35,390 nucleotides of DNA. It comes from a bacterium (GTDB lineage Bacteria > Patescibacteriota > Patescibacteriia > UBA9934 > GWF2-40-263). Below are positions 27,025 through 34,479 of the stretch, piece after piece. Position 1 is the first letter of the stretch; each line of letters begins with the position of its first letter. The notes below the pieces were generated by a model. The model saw nothing but the letters and a program-made list of their open reading frames with translations, was not told the origin of the DNA and did not search any database. Location: NCBI GenBank assembly GCA_020051955.1, contig JAGVQB010000001.1:1-35390 (forward strand), given 5' to 3'. The position numbers and the translations under genes are program-made.

Positions 27025-29073
27025 ATGCGGTATTTTGTTTACAAAACAATTGTTTTTTCAGCCCTCGTTGTCCTTGCAGCCTTTTCAGCCCTCGCAGCCC
27101 TCCCACTGCAAGCTCGCGATTCTGCTGACCGTTTCCGTGGTGAGCTTTGGTATCTTGATCGAATTTCTGCTCCGACCGCGTGGAATATTGAAACTGGTAG
27201 CGAGGAAACGATTGTAGCAGTTCTTGACGCTGGTTTTGATTTGGACCACGAGGATCTCGCGACGCAATACTGGCACAATGACCGCGAGACCAGCAGTGAC
27301 GGCGTTGATAATGATCGCAACGGTTATGAGGACGATGTAATGGGATGGGATTTTGTTGATGGTGATCCTGACCCAAGCCCGGATTTTGACGGCGCGGTTT
27401 CAGATACGGTCGCCTCGCACGGGACAGTCATCGCGGGAATAATCGGCGCGACAGCCAACAACGGACTTGGGATCGCGGGAATAAATTGGGACGTGTCAAT
27501 TATGCCTCTGCGCGTTTTGGATTCTCGAGGCGCTGGGTCAACCGCTGATGTGCGCGACGCGATTGAGTACGCGGTGAATAACGGCGCGGACGTTATCAAT
27601 TTGAGTTTTACTTTTACTAAGACCGATAACAGACTGCGCGACACTATTGAATGGGCGCATGACGAGGGTGTGGTGATAGTAGCGGCGATTGGGAACGGCA
27701 ACATTGATACTGACTCGACTCCAATTTACCCAGCGTGTTTTGATTCAGAGGTCGGTCGAAATGTAGTGATCGGCGTTGCCGCAAGCGACCGTGATGATCG
27801 CAAAGCAAGCTTTTCAAATTACGGCGCGGGTTGTGTTGACCTTACTGCTCCAGGCACAGACATTTTTGCTTCGGTTTATCACGACCCAAACATTCTTTCG
27901 TTTATTACCTCCTACGCGTCTCCGTGGGAGGGCACGTCACTTGCCGCTCCGATGGTGAGTGCGGCCGCGGCTTTGTTGCGCTCGAGCTATCCTTCTTTAA
28001 CGCCGGATCAAATTCGCAACGTACTAAAACTTTCTGTTGACTCTGTTGGCGAGACATCGCTTGAAGCAAGAAAAAGATTGGGGGCTGGTCGCTTGAATCT
28101 CTTTCAGGCTCTCCAAACAGCGCAAGTATTCGCGCTGGGTTCTGGCAGTGGGAAAAACAATAAAGATCAACCGTCGTCTGGTTCGCTTGTTGTGGCGCAG
28201 GGGCGCGGGGCTGATTCGACTGTGCGACGAGTGGATGGGGGAGGGAATTTGCTTTCACAGTTTCAAGCGTATCCAATAGGATTTCGTGGCGGAGTTAACT
28301 TGGCAACCGGGGACGTTGATGGAGATGGGGAGGTAGAGATAATTACTGGAGCTGGAATTGGTGGCGGGCCGCAAGTTAGAGTTTTTGATCTTGATGGAAA
28401 ACTTGAGAATCAATTTTTTGCTTTTGACGAGGGCGATCGCAATGGAATTTTTGTTGCGTCAGGAGACACGAATAACGACGGCATGGACGAGATTATTGTG
28501 ACCTCTTGCATGAATGGCACGGGTCAGGTTCGTATTTTTAATCGTTATGGCCATCTTAAGGGAGCGTATTTTCCATTTGGTCGCACTAATAACCCTGTGC
28601 GCGTAGCGATTGGGAATATAGACGATGATGGGGAACAGGAGGTTTTGTCGGTTCTTGAGCGCGGTGGAGAGGGAAGCGTTCTCGCGCACGACGGGTCAGG
28701 TCGCTATGTTCGTAGCTTTGTGGTTTTTGGCGGCGCGGTTGATGCGCTGAGTGTCGCGACCATCGATTTAGAGGGTGATGGCCGTGACGAGATTATTGTT
28801 GGTGCGGGATCAGGGGAGGCGCCGCGCGTTGGCGTTTATAATGATTTGGGAGTGGAGAAGCTGAATTTTTTTGGATACCAACTTGGATTCCATGGCGGCA
28901 TTGAGGTTGCTGGAGCAGATATAGATGGCAATGGTTTACCAGAGATTTATGTTTTTCCTCATTCCAGCGGAGGTCCGCAAGTGCGCGTTTTTAATCAAGA
29001 AGGGTCTGTAATTGGAGGATTTTTTCCATTCGATCCTGCTTTCCGTTTCGGCGGCTCGATTTCAATAAAGTAG
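27025..29073 (+). CDS. Secreted subtilisin-like protease (S8) with FG-GAP repeats, first of a tandem pair
   Basis: A 682-residue protein. A signal peptide covers residues 1-30 (ALPLQA end), with a core encoded by 9-bp repeats. The S8 domain at about 40-370 has all catalytic residues: D68 (VAVLDAG), H132 (SHGTVIAG), N224 of the oxyanion hole (AIGNG) and S305 (GTSLAAP). An acidic insert with DGVDNDRNGYEDD is a likely Ca2+ site. No propeptide-inhibitor domain is visible between signal and protease. Residues ~390-680 are FG-GAP propeller repeats (GGGPQVRVFDLDGK, GDVDGDGEVEIITGAG). The usual DTG at the catalytic Asp is DAG here. A paralogue starts 4 bases after the stop. The likely role is degrading or processing proteins at the cell surface or of neighbouring cells. 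Confidence 0.9.
   Translation: MRYFVYKTIVFSALVVLAAFSALAALPLQARDSADRFRGELWYLDRISAPTAWNIETGSEETIVAVLDAGFDLDHEDLATQYWHNDRETSSDGVDNDRNGYEDDVMGWDFVDGDPDPSPDFDGAVSDTVASHGTVIAGIIGATANNGLGIAGINWDVSIMPLRVLDSRGAGSTADVRDAIEYAVNNGADVINLSFTFTKTDNRLRDTIEWAHDEGVVIVAAIGNGNIDTDSTPIYPACFDSEVGRNVVIGVAASDRDDRKASFSNYGAGCVDLTAPGTDIFASVYHDPNILSFITSYASPWEGTSLAAPMVSAAAALLRSSYPSLTPDQIRNVLKLSVDSVGETSLEARKRLGAGRLNLFQALQTAQVFALGSGSGKNNKDQPSSGSLVVAQGRGADSTVRRVDGGGNLLSQFQAYPIGFRGGVNLATGDVDGDGEVEIITGAGIGGGPQVRVFDLDGKLENQFFAFDEGDRNGIFVASGDTNNDGMDEIIVTSCMNGTGQVRIFNRYGHLKGAYFPFGRTNNPVRVAIGNIDDDGEQEVLSVLERGGEGSVLAHDGSGRYVRSFVVFGGAVDALSVATIDLEGDGRDEIIVGAGSGEAPRVGVYNDLGVEKLNFFGYQLGFHGGIEVAGADIDGNGLPEIYVFPHSSGGPQVRVFNQEGSVIGGFFPFDPAFRFGGSISIK
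27061..27105. repeat. Five imperfect 9-bp units encoding a signal-peptide core
   Basis: GCCCTCGTT, GTCCTTGCA, GCCTTTTCA, GCCCTCGCA and GCCCTCCCA encode ALV-VLA-AFS-ALA-ALP of the first subtilase's signal peptide. Confidence 0.6.
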
Positions 29074-29077
29074 AATT

Positions 29078-31144
29078 ATGGGAGTTTTTTTCAAACGAAT
29101 TATCACGATTGCCATTGTCTTTATTTTTTTGTCCATCTCCTATTCCTCCCTCCACGCTCACCCCTCCCCCCTCATCCCTAACGACGAATACTTAGACGAC
29201 CAGTGGTATCTGCAACAGATTGGCACATACGAGGCATGGGAAACACAAACCGGCAGTCGGAATGTTGTCGTGGCTGTGCTTGATACTGGTGTGGATTTGG
29301 ATCATCCAGATTTACGCAGGAACATCTGGGTAAACGATGATGAGGTTTCTAACGATGGAATTGATAACGACGACAACGGCTATGTTGACGATGTGAACGG
29401 TTATGATTTTGTGCACGATGACGCCTCGCCAATCCCAGATCAAGACATTGGTTTTGACGCTGACGCTGTTTCGCATGGCACATTCATCGCGGGAATTATC
29501 GGCGGTGTTGGTGATAACGAGGAGGGGATCGCGGGGATAAATTGGAAGGTGAAGATAATGCCAGTGAGGATTTTGGACAACCAGGGGATTGGGGATTCGC
29601 GGCTCGCGACTTTTGGCGTGCGATACGCGATCGACAACGGCGCGGATGTTATCAATTTAAGTTTCACTGGTTTTGATCGCGATGAGGATTTGCGCGACGC
29701 TGTGCGGGATGCTTACTTGGCAGGGATTGTAGTTGTGGCCGCTGTTGGCAATGGTGGAATTGATATTGATGAACAACAGATTTATCCAGCGTGTTATGGC
29801 GAGGGTGAAGATGATGATTGGATTTTGGGGGTCGGGTCAACAAACGAGAATGACGAGAAGTCCGAGTTTTCAAATTACGGAGCCGTGTGCACAGACATCA
29901 GCGCGCCAGGTGAAAATATTTTTAGCACTGTTTATCAGGATGATGATTGGTTGGGATTGGATCAGGGGTTTTATCAAGATGGATGGTCTGGTACATCCGT
30001 CGCCGCGCCAATGGTTGCTGGGGCATCAGCGCTTTTGCGCGCGGAATATCCGTCATTAACTCCAAAAGAAATCAAAATTATTTTAAGACTGTCAGCGGAT
30101 CCGATTAGCGCGGGGGGAAACGCGATTGGGAAGATGGGATCCGGGAGATTAAATATCGAAAAAGCGATGGAGTCCGCGTTGACGTTTTTGGGTGGTGAGG
30201 TGATTGAGGCGGCGACAATATCTCTGGATCCAAGTTACAGAATCGTGGTTGCGCCAGAGCAGGGAAGCCCTCCAATCGTGCGTGTGTTTACGAACAGCGG
30301 CAATGAAGTCGTGGCAGAGTTTAATGCTTATGACGCGACGTTCGAGGGTGGTGTGCGTCTGGCAATGGGCGATGTGGACGGAGACGGCGCGGAGGAGATC
30401 GTTACGGTGCCAGGGTTAGGTGGTAGTCCGCACGTTCGTGTGTTCAGTCTCGATGGCAAGCTCGAAAGCCAGTTTTTCGTGTTTGAGCAAAGCATGCGGT
30501 CTGGATTATTTGTGGCGACAGGCGATGTCAATGGTGATGGTGCGGAAGAGATAGCGGTTTCAACGGACGCGGGTGGCGGCGGTCGTGCTCAGGTTTTCGA
30601 TTACAAAGGCACTGCGAAAGCGAACGCGTTCCTTCCATATGGCGGATCAGCGTTCGATGATTCTGTGAGGGTCGCGATTGGGGATGTTGATGGTGATAAG
30701 GTCGGGGAGGTTATTGTTTCGCGTGGGGAGGGGAGTGAGCCAATGGTGCGAGTTATGAAATTCAATGGCGAGTTCGTGGGGGAGTTTCTGGCGTACGCGG
30801 CGACGTATGATAAGGGCGTGTTCGTCGCGAGTGGGGATTTAGATGGTGATGGAGATGATGAGATTGTGACGGGCACGGATAATGGCGGCGGGCCGCAGGT
30901 GCAAATTTTTGATGGGGAGGGGTCGTGGTTGGGGACGTTTTTTGCGTACGACAAAAATTTTCGCGGAGGCGTGAGGTTGTCTGTCGGTAAGTTATCTTCT
31001 TGGAAAGGCGCTTCGATAATTACCTCAGCTGGTCCTGGCGGTGGGCCGCACGTTCGTATTTTCAACGGGTACTCAAAGCTTATTGGAATGTTTTTTAGCG
31101 ATGATGCGGATGAGAGGGGTGGTATCAATTCAGGGGCGTGGTGA
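29078..31144 (+). CDS. Secreted subtilisin-like protease (S8) with FG-GAP repeats, second of a tandem pair
   Basis: A 688-residue paralogue of the preceding gene with the same architecture. A signal peptide covers ~1-27 (FIFLSISYSSLHA). The S8 domain has D69 (VAVLDTG), H133 (SHGTFIAG), N225 (AVGNG) and S307 (GTSVAAP). The Ca2+-type loop is DGIDNDDNGYVDD. Residues ~380-675 are FG-GAP repeats (GDVDGDGAEEIVT, GGGPQVQIFDGEG, GGGPHVRIFNGYS). The two copies align along their full length but differ at many positions, so the duplication is old. It starts 4 bases after the first gene's stop with no separate promoter, so they form one transcript. Active sites in both copies are intact, suggesting different substrates rather than decay. 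Confidence 0.9.
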   Translation: MGVFFKRIITIAIVFIFLSISYSSLHAHPSPLIPNDEYLDDQWYLQQIGTYEAWETQTGSRNVVVAVLDTGVDLDHPDLRRNIWVNDDEVSNDGIDNDDNGYVDDVNGYDFVHDDASPIPDQDIGFDADAVSHGTFIAGIIGGVGDNEEGIAGINWKVKIMPVRILDNQGIGDSRLATFGVRYAIDNGADVINLSFTGFDRDEDLRDAVRDAYLAGIVVVAAVGNGGIDIDEQQIYPACYGEGEDDDWILGVGSTNENDEKSEFSNYGAVCTDISAPGENIFSTVYQDDDWLGLDQGFYQDGWSGTSVAAPMVAGASALLRAEYPSLTPKEIKIILRLSADPISAGGNAIGKMGSGRLNIEKAMESALTFLGGEVIEAATISLDPSYRIVVAPEQGSPPIVRVFTNSGNEVVAEFNAYDATFEGGVRLAMGDVDGDGAEEIVTVPGLGGSPHVRVFSLDGKLESQFFVFEQSMRSGLFVATGDVNGDGAEEIAVSTDAGGGGRAQVFDYKGTAKANAFLPYGGSAFDDSVRVAIGDVDGDKVGEVIVSRGEGSEPMVRVMKFNGEFVGEFLAYAATYDKGVFVASGDLDGDGDDEIVTGTDNGGGPQVQIFDGEGSWLGTFFAYDKNFRGGVRLSVGKLSSWKGASIITSAGPGGGPHVRIFNGYSKLIGMFFSDDADERGGINSGAW

Positions 31145-31148
31145 AAGA

Positions 31149-31240
31149 GGAAAAATCCAAAATCCAAAGTCCAAAACCCAAACCTTATTATTCCTAATTA
31201 TTTCTTTTTGGATTCTGGTTCCTGGATTTTGGATTTTTCC
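31149..31240. repeat. Heptanucleotide repeats arranged as an inverted repeat
   Basis: AATCCAA, AATCCAA, AGTCCAA and AACCCAA (31154-31181) are followed by TTGGATT, CTGGTTC, CTGGATT and TTGGATT (31208-31235). The 18 bases at 31149-31166 are the exact complement of 31223-31240. With its A- and T-rich ends the structure could terminate the subtilase transcript. No gene is seen in 31145-31278. Confidence 0.85.
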
Positions 31241-31264
31241 CTTCCTATTTGGATTTTTCTCCGC

Positions 31265-31270
31265 TATACT
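31265..31270 (+). promoter_or_regulatory. Putative -10 box of the nucleotide-sugar gene
   Basis: TATACT ends 9 bases before ATG 31279, predicting a nearly leaderless mRNA. The -35 is weak (TTCCTA at 31242-31247). Confidence 0.4.
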
Positions 31271-31278
31271 TACTCCAT

Positions 31279-32295
31279 ATGCCCAAGCCTCTTGTCTTTG
31301 AAAAGAAGAATGTTCTCGTCACTGGCGGCGCTGGATTTATTGGATCCTTTCTGTGCGAGCAGTTGTTGCGCGATGGAAATCGAGTGATTTGTGTTGACAA
31401 CCTTGCGACAGGGGACACAAAAAATATCGAGGTACTTCTCCAAAATTCAGATTTTCGTTTTCTGCGTCTGGATGTGAACACACCATTTGAGCTTGAGACG
31501 TTCGCGGAGCTCGCCGCTTTTAAGCTTCCGTTCCAGGGCATTCAGGAGATATATCATTTCGCTTGTCCAACCTCGATTAAGAATTTCGACCAATTCAAGA
31601 TTCAAACGCTTCTCTCAAACTCGCTCGGTAATTATCACATACTTGAGCTCGCGAAAAAGTACAGATCCAAAATTCTTTTTGCATCAAGCTCTGTCGTGTA
31701 CGGACAGCGCAAGGATGGCGCGCAGCTTGTGGTCGAGACAGAAATCGGAGCAGTGGATCAAATGTCACCGCGCGCGTGTTACGATGAGGGCAAGCGTTTT
31801 TCTGAAACAATGTTCGAGACATATCGACAAGTGCACGGGCTTGATACTCGCATCGTTCGAGTGTTCCGCACCTTCGGTCCTCGAATGCCACTGTCCGATG
31901 GTCAGCTCATTCCAGACTTCATAATGAACGCGTTGGATGGAAAAGATTTGATAATGTACGGCGGAAAAGATTTCCGCACATCGCTTGTGTATGTGACTGA
32001 TGTTGTGGACGCTCTTGTTCGCGTGATGGGTTCAGTAGAATATCCTGGGCCAGTGAATATCGGTAGTGACATTGATCTCGCGCTTGAAGATGTCGCAAAG
32101 CAGATAATCGAGATGACAGATTCAGCGTCAAAGATAGTGGAGGGCGAGAGCTTTACGTTTCTTTCGGAGCTTGCTCTTCCTTCGATCAATCGTGCCAAGG
32201 AAATGGGTTGGTTCCCGCTGACGCGACTTGAGGATGGCTTGCGCAGGACAATTGAATACATGAAAGCGAATAAGATATTGTTGAGTAGTGTGTAG
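31279..32295 (+). CDS. NAD-dependent sugar epimerase/decarboxylase (UDP-glucuronate decarboxylase-like)
   Basis: A 338-residue extended short-chain dehydrogenase. The start ATG 31279 (MPKPLVFEKKNVLVTGG) puts the nucleotide-binding GGAGFIG at the usual place. Other marks are DNLATGD, ASSSVVYG, the catalytic Y-x-x-x-K in ACYDEGKRFSE, and FRTFGPRM. The YDEGKR context and HFACPTS-type motif are typical of UDP-xylose synthases (UDP-glucuronate to UDP-xylose). UDP-glucose 4-epimerase or dTDP-glucose dehydratase activity is less likely but not excluded. It would supply an activated sugar to the glycosyltransferases that follow. The next gene is 17 bases downstream with a good Shine-Dalgarno sequence, so they are co-transcribed. 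Confidence 0.87.
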   Translation: MPKPLVFEKKNVLVTGGAGFIGSFLCEQLLRDGNRVICVDNLATGDTKNIEVLLQNSDFRFLRLDVNTPFELETFAELAAFKLPFQGIQEIYHFACPTSIKNFDQFKIQTLLSNSLGNYHILELAKKYRSKILFASSSVVYGQRKDGAQLVVETEIGAVDQMSPRACYDEGKRFSETMFETYRQVHGLDTRIVRVFRTFGPRMPLSDGQLIPDFIMNALDGKDLIMYGGKDFRTSLVYVTDVVDALVRVMGSVEYPGPVNIGSDIDLALEDVAKQIIEMTDSASKIVEGESFTFLSELALPSINRAKEMGWFPLTRLEDGLRRTIEYMKANKILLSSV

Positions 32296-32312
32296 GGAGG
32301 GGGGAGAAGAAT

Positions 32313-33050
32313 ATGAAAGTTATCGCAATAATCCCAGCGTACAATGAGGAGAAGACAATAACCGAGGTGCTGAAAAAAGCATCTGGTTTTGTTTCTAAGG
32401 TTATCGTCGTGGATGATGGTTCACTTGATCGAACCGCGCGAATCGCGCGCGCGAACGGGGCGTTGGTCGTAAGTCACTCAATCAATCGTGGGCTTGGCGC
32501 CGCGATAGGCACAGGGTTTGAAGCCGCGAAACGTTTTGGCGCAGACGTGGTAATTACACTGGACGCTGACGGTCAACACGACCCTTCCGAGATCCCGTCA
32601 TTTTTGAAAGCCATCGAATCCGGCGCGGATGTTGTGATTGGATCAAGAATGATTGGCAATCTCCCCCCTTCCCAAGGGGGGATAAAGGGGGGTTGCCTGG
32701 ACTGGTGTTACGACGGGGGTTGCCTGCACGTGACTGGAATGCCCTTCCACCGAAGAATCGCTCAACTCCTCGGCAACCTTGTTACGCTTATTTTATTCGG
32801 CGTGTGGGTGACTGACAGTCAATCTGGATTTAGAGCGTTTACGAGTTACGCGCTTTCAAAGATCGAAATCAAAACAAATCGAATGGAAGTTTCGTCTGAA
32901 CTAATTGCCGAGGCTAGGCGTAACAGGCTAAAACTTGTCGAGGTTCCGATCAAGGCGATCTATACCGATTATTCACTTGCCAAGGGGCAGAGTTTTATCG
33001 TGGGGCTGAAGACGCTTATCAAACTTATCCTACGACGCATCACTCAATAG
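32313..33050 (+). CDS. GT2 glycosyltransferase (polyprenyl-phosphate mannosyltransferase-like) with in-frame repeat insertion
   Basis: A 245-residue GT-A enzyme of the DPM1/polyprenol-phosphate sugar transferase type. Motifs are IIPAYNEEKTI, VVDDGSLDRT, the metal-binding DADGQHDP, and SQSGFRAFTSYAL. A strong purine-rich Shine-Dalgarno stretch (GGAGGGGGGAG) precedes ATG 32313. Between VVIGSRMIG and MPFHRRIAQLLGN, which are normally close together, lie ~26 extra residues (LPPSQGGIKGG, then CLDWCYDGGCLHVTG). The first half comes from copy C of the 42-bp repeat. The insertion adds four Cys and keeps the frame. It is followed after 3 bases by a DUF2304 gene, a usual pairing. The product would load a sugar onto a lipid carrier. 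Confidence 0.9.
   Translation: MKVIAIIPAYNEEKTITEVLKKASGFVSKVIVVDDGSLDRTARIARANGALVVSHSINRGLGAAIGTGFEAAKRFGADVVITLDADGQHDPSEIPSFLKAIESGADVVIGSRMIGNLPPSQGGIKGGCLDWCYDGGCLHVTGMPFHRRIAQLLGNLVTLILFGVWVTDSQSGFRAFTSYALSKIEIKTNRMEVSSELIAEARRNRLKLVEVPIKAIYTDYSLAKGQSFIVGLKTLIKLILRRITQ
32656..32697 (+). repeat. 42-bp palindromic repeat, copy C (in frame inside a GT2 gene)
   Basis: It differs from copies A and B at about 3-4 of 42 positions. It is translated as NLPPSQGGIKGG. The GGGTTGCCTG at its end recurs about 30 bases later within the inserted segment. Confidence 0.9.
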
Positions 33051-33053
33051 CCT

Positions 33054-33398
33054 ATGACTCTGATTCAGATTCTCATTATCGCGTTCGCGATCTTCGCGCT
33101 CACGCGGGCAGTTCGCCAATTTAAAAAAGGATCGTTTTCGATCGCTTGGCTTATTTTTTGGATTTTGTTTTGGGCCTGTGCCGCGGTGGTGGCATTTCTT
33201 CCGCAGACCACTGATGTTGTCGCGCGCTTGGTTGGAGTGGGGCGAGGCGCTGACATGATCGTGTATCTTTCCCTGATTGCGTTATTTTATTTGGTGTTTC
33301 GTATTTATGTGAAAATCGAACAGGTAGAAGGGGAGATTACGCGCCTTGTGCGCGGGAGGGCGTTGGATGACGCGCAGGATGAGTTTACCAAAAAATAA
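33054..33398 (+). CDS. DUF2304 small membrane protein
   Basis: A 114-residue protein with three hydrophobic segments (residues ~4-20, 30-52, 66-88) and a charged C-terminus, matching DUF2304 (PF10066) in length and layout. It usually accompanies a DPM1-like GT2 gene, as here (3-base gap), and is thought to assist the enzyme at the membrane. Its last 14 bases overlap the end of the convergent GT2 gene, with no terminator seen between them. Confidence 0.85.
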   Translation: MTLIQILIIAFAIFALTRAVRQFKKGSFSIAWLIFWILFWACAAVVAFLPQTTDVVARLVGVGRGADMIVYLSLIALFYLVFRIYVKIEQVEGEITRLVRGRALDDAQDEFTKK

Positions 33399-34479
33399 TT
33401 TTTTTGATGATGTGAAAATATCGCGCGAGGACTGGATTCACGATTCGCGCGAGAATCTTGTTATCAATTTCTTGGTTCAAGATAACGCCGACCATGTTTG
33501 AAAGCATTTCCTTGTCAGTTTTAGTTCGGATTTTTGAGATCAACAATCTTCGCAGGATTATCCATTTCCATGTTGACGGTCTAAACAAGTGCGCTAACGC
33601 GCGCGTTTTATTTTTTGCCCAGCCAGATCGCGCCGCGAATATAAGCGTGCCAAGTTCCATTGCCAAGTACGCTGGCACAAGTAGCAGAAGTGTTGGCAGT
33701 TTGTAGTTCGCGAGATTGGTAAGATGACGGTTGCGTTCCATCCAATAAAATTTTTTGATTGATTTTGAAAATTCGTATCGGTGGAAGATGACAGATTCCG
33801 GCGCGTAGAGAATGTCGAATCCAGCAAGACGCGCGCGCCAGGAAAGATCAAGGTCTTCGTGGTAAAGGAAATACGAAGAATCAAAAAGTCCGCCGATTGT
33901 CTTTAGAGCGGAGACACGCACCAGCATGCCAGCGCCGGAGGAGTAGAAGAAAGGGAGGGGAGAGGGGTGAGGGGTGAGGGGAGAGGGAGACGGAGAACGT
34001 TCGCGGTAACCGAGGGAGAAACCGAATCCGAGAAAATGCATCGCGTTGCCGCGCGAGTTGAGAAGATCGGATTCTTGATCCAGCATTACGCGCGACTGGA
34101 TGATTGCCGCGTTGGGATTTTGTAGGGCGAGTTCGACCGCGCGCGAGAGAAACGACTTGTCGACTCTGGCATCCGCGTTGAGAAGATAAACGAATTCTGG
34201 ATCGAATCGTTTCCCGATTTCAAGCGCGAGATTATGTCCGCCAGCAAATCCCTGATTCGGATTCTGTGCCTGGACAATCATCTCTGGTAACCCCTGCGCG
34301 TTCATCCATCGCGAACGAATGTGGTTGCCAAGATCATGCCCCTCGCAAAAATTGTTTACGATTACCAATCTCCATTTCTCGCGCGGATAATCAGACTGTA
34401 CCAGCGACAACATCAAGCTGTCGATCACCTCAAGCGGTTCGATATGCACCAAAACTTGTACGACGACCATTGGATTCAT
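33385..34479 (-). CDS. GT2 glycosyltransferase (rhamnosyltransferase-like) with repeat-encoded loop
   Basis: A 364-residue enzyme. ATG 34479 makes a 4-base ATGA overlap with the upstream stop, so I prefer it to the ATG at 34497. Family marks are NPNQGFAGGHNLALE, the metal-site stretch LLNADARVDKS, and YFLYHEDLDLSWRARLAG. A C-terminal hydrophobic segment (LLLLVPAYLAMELGTLIFAA) suggests membrane attachment. Odd points: the usual DN-x-S nucleotide motif reads VNNFCEG, with Asn for the first Asp, and residues ~160-176 (SPSPSPLTPHPSPLP) are a translated heptamer repeat inserted before the FFYSSGAGMLVR core strand. Activity could be altered by either change. Confidence 0.87.
   Translation of the reverse strand: MNPMVVVQVLVHIEPLEVIDSLMLSLVQSDYPREKWRLVIVNNFCEGHDLGNHIRSRWMNAQGLPEMIVQAQNPNQGFAGGHNLALEIGKRFDPEFVYLLNADARVDKSFLSRAVELALQNPNAAIIQSRVMLDQESDLLNSRGNAMHFLGFGFSLGYRERSPSPSPLTPHPSPLPFFYSSGAGMLVRVSALKTIGGLFDSSYFLYHEDLDLSWRARLAGFDILYAPESVIFHRYEFSKSIKKFYWMERNRHLTNLANYKLPTLLLLVPAYLAMELGTLIFAARSGWAKNKTRALAHLFRPSTWKWIILRRLLISKIRTKTDKEMLSNMVGVILNQEIDNKILARIVNPVLARYFHIIKKIIFW
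33952..33993. repeat. Heptanucleotide tandem repeat inside a GT2 gene
   Basis: Units of the GGAGAGG/GGTGAGG type repeat about six times at a 7-bp period. On the minus strand they encode the SPSPSPLTPHPSPLP loop without breaking the frame. Confidence 0.85.
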
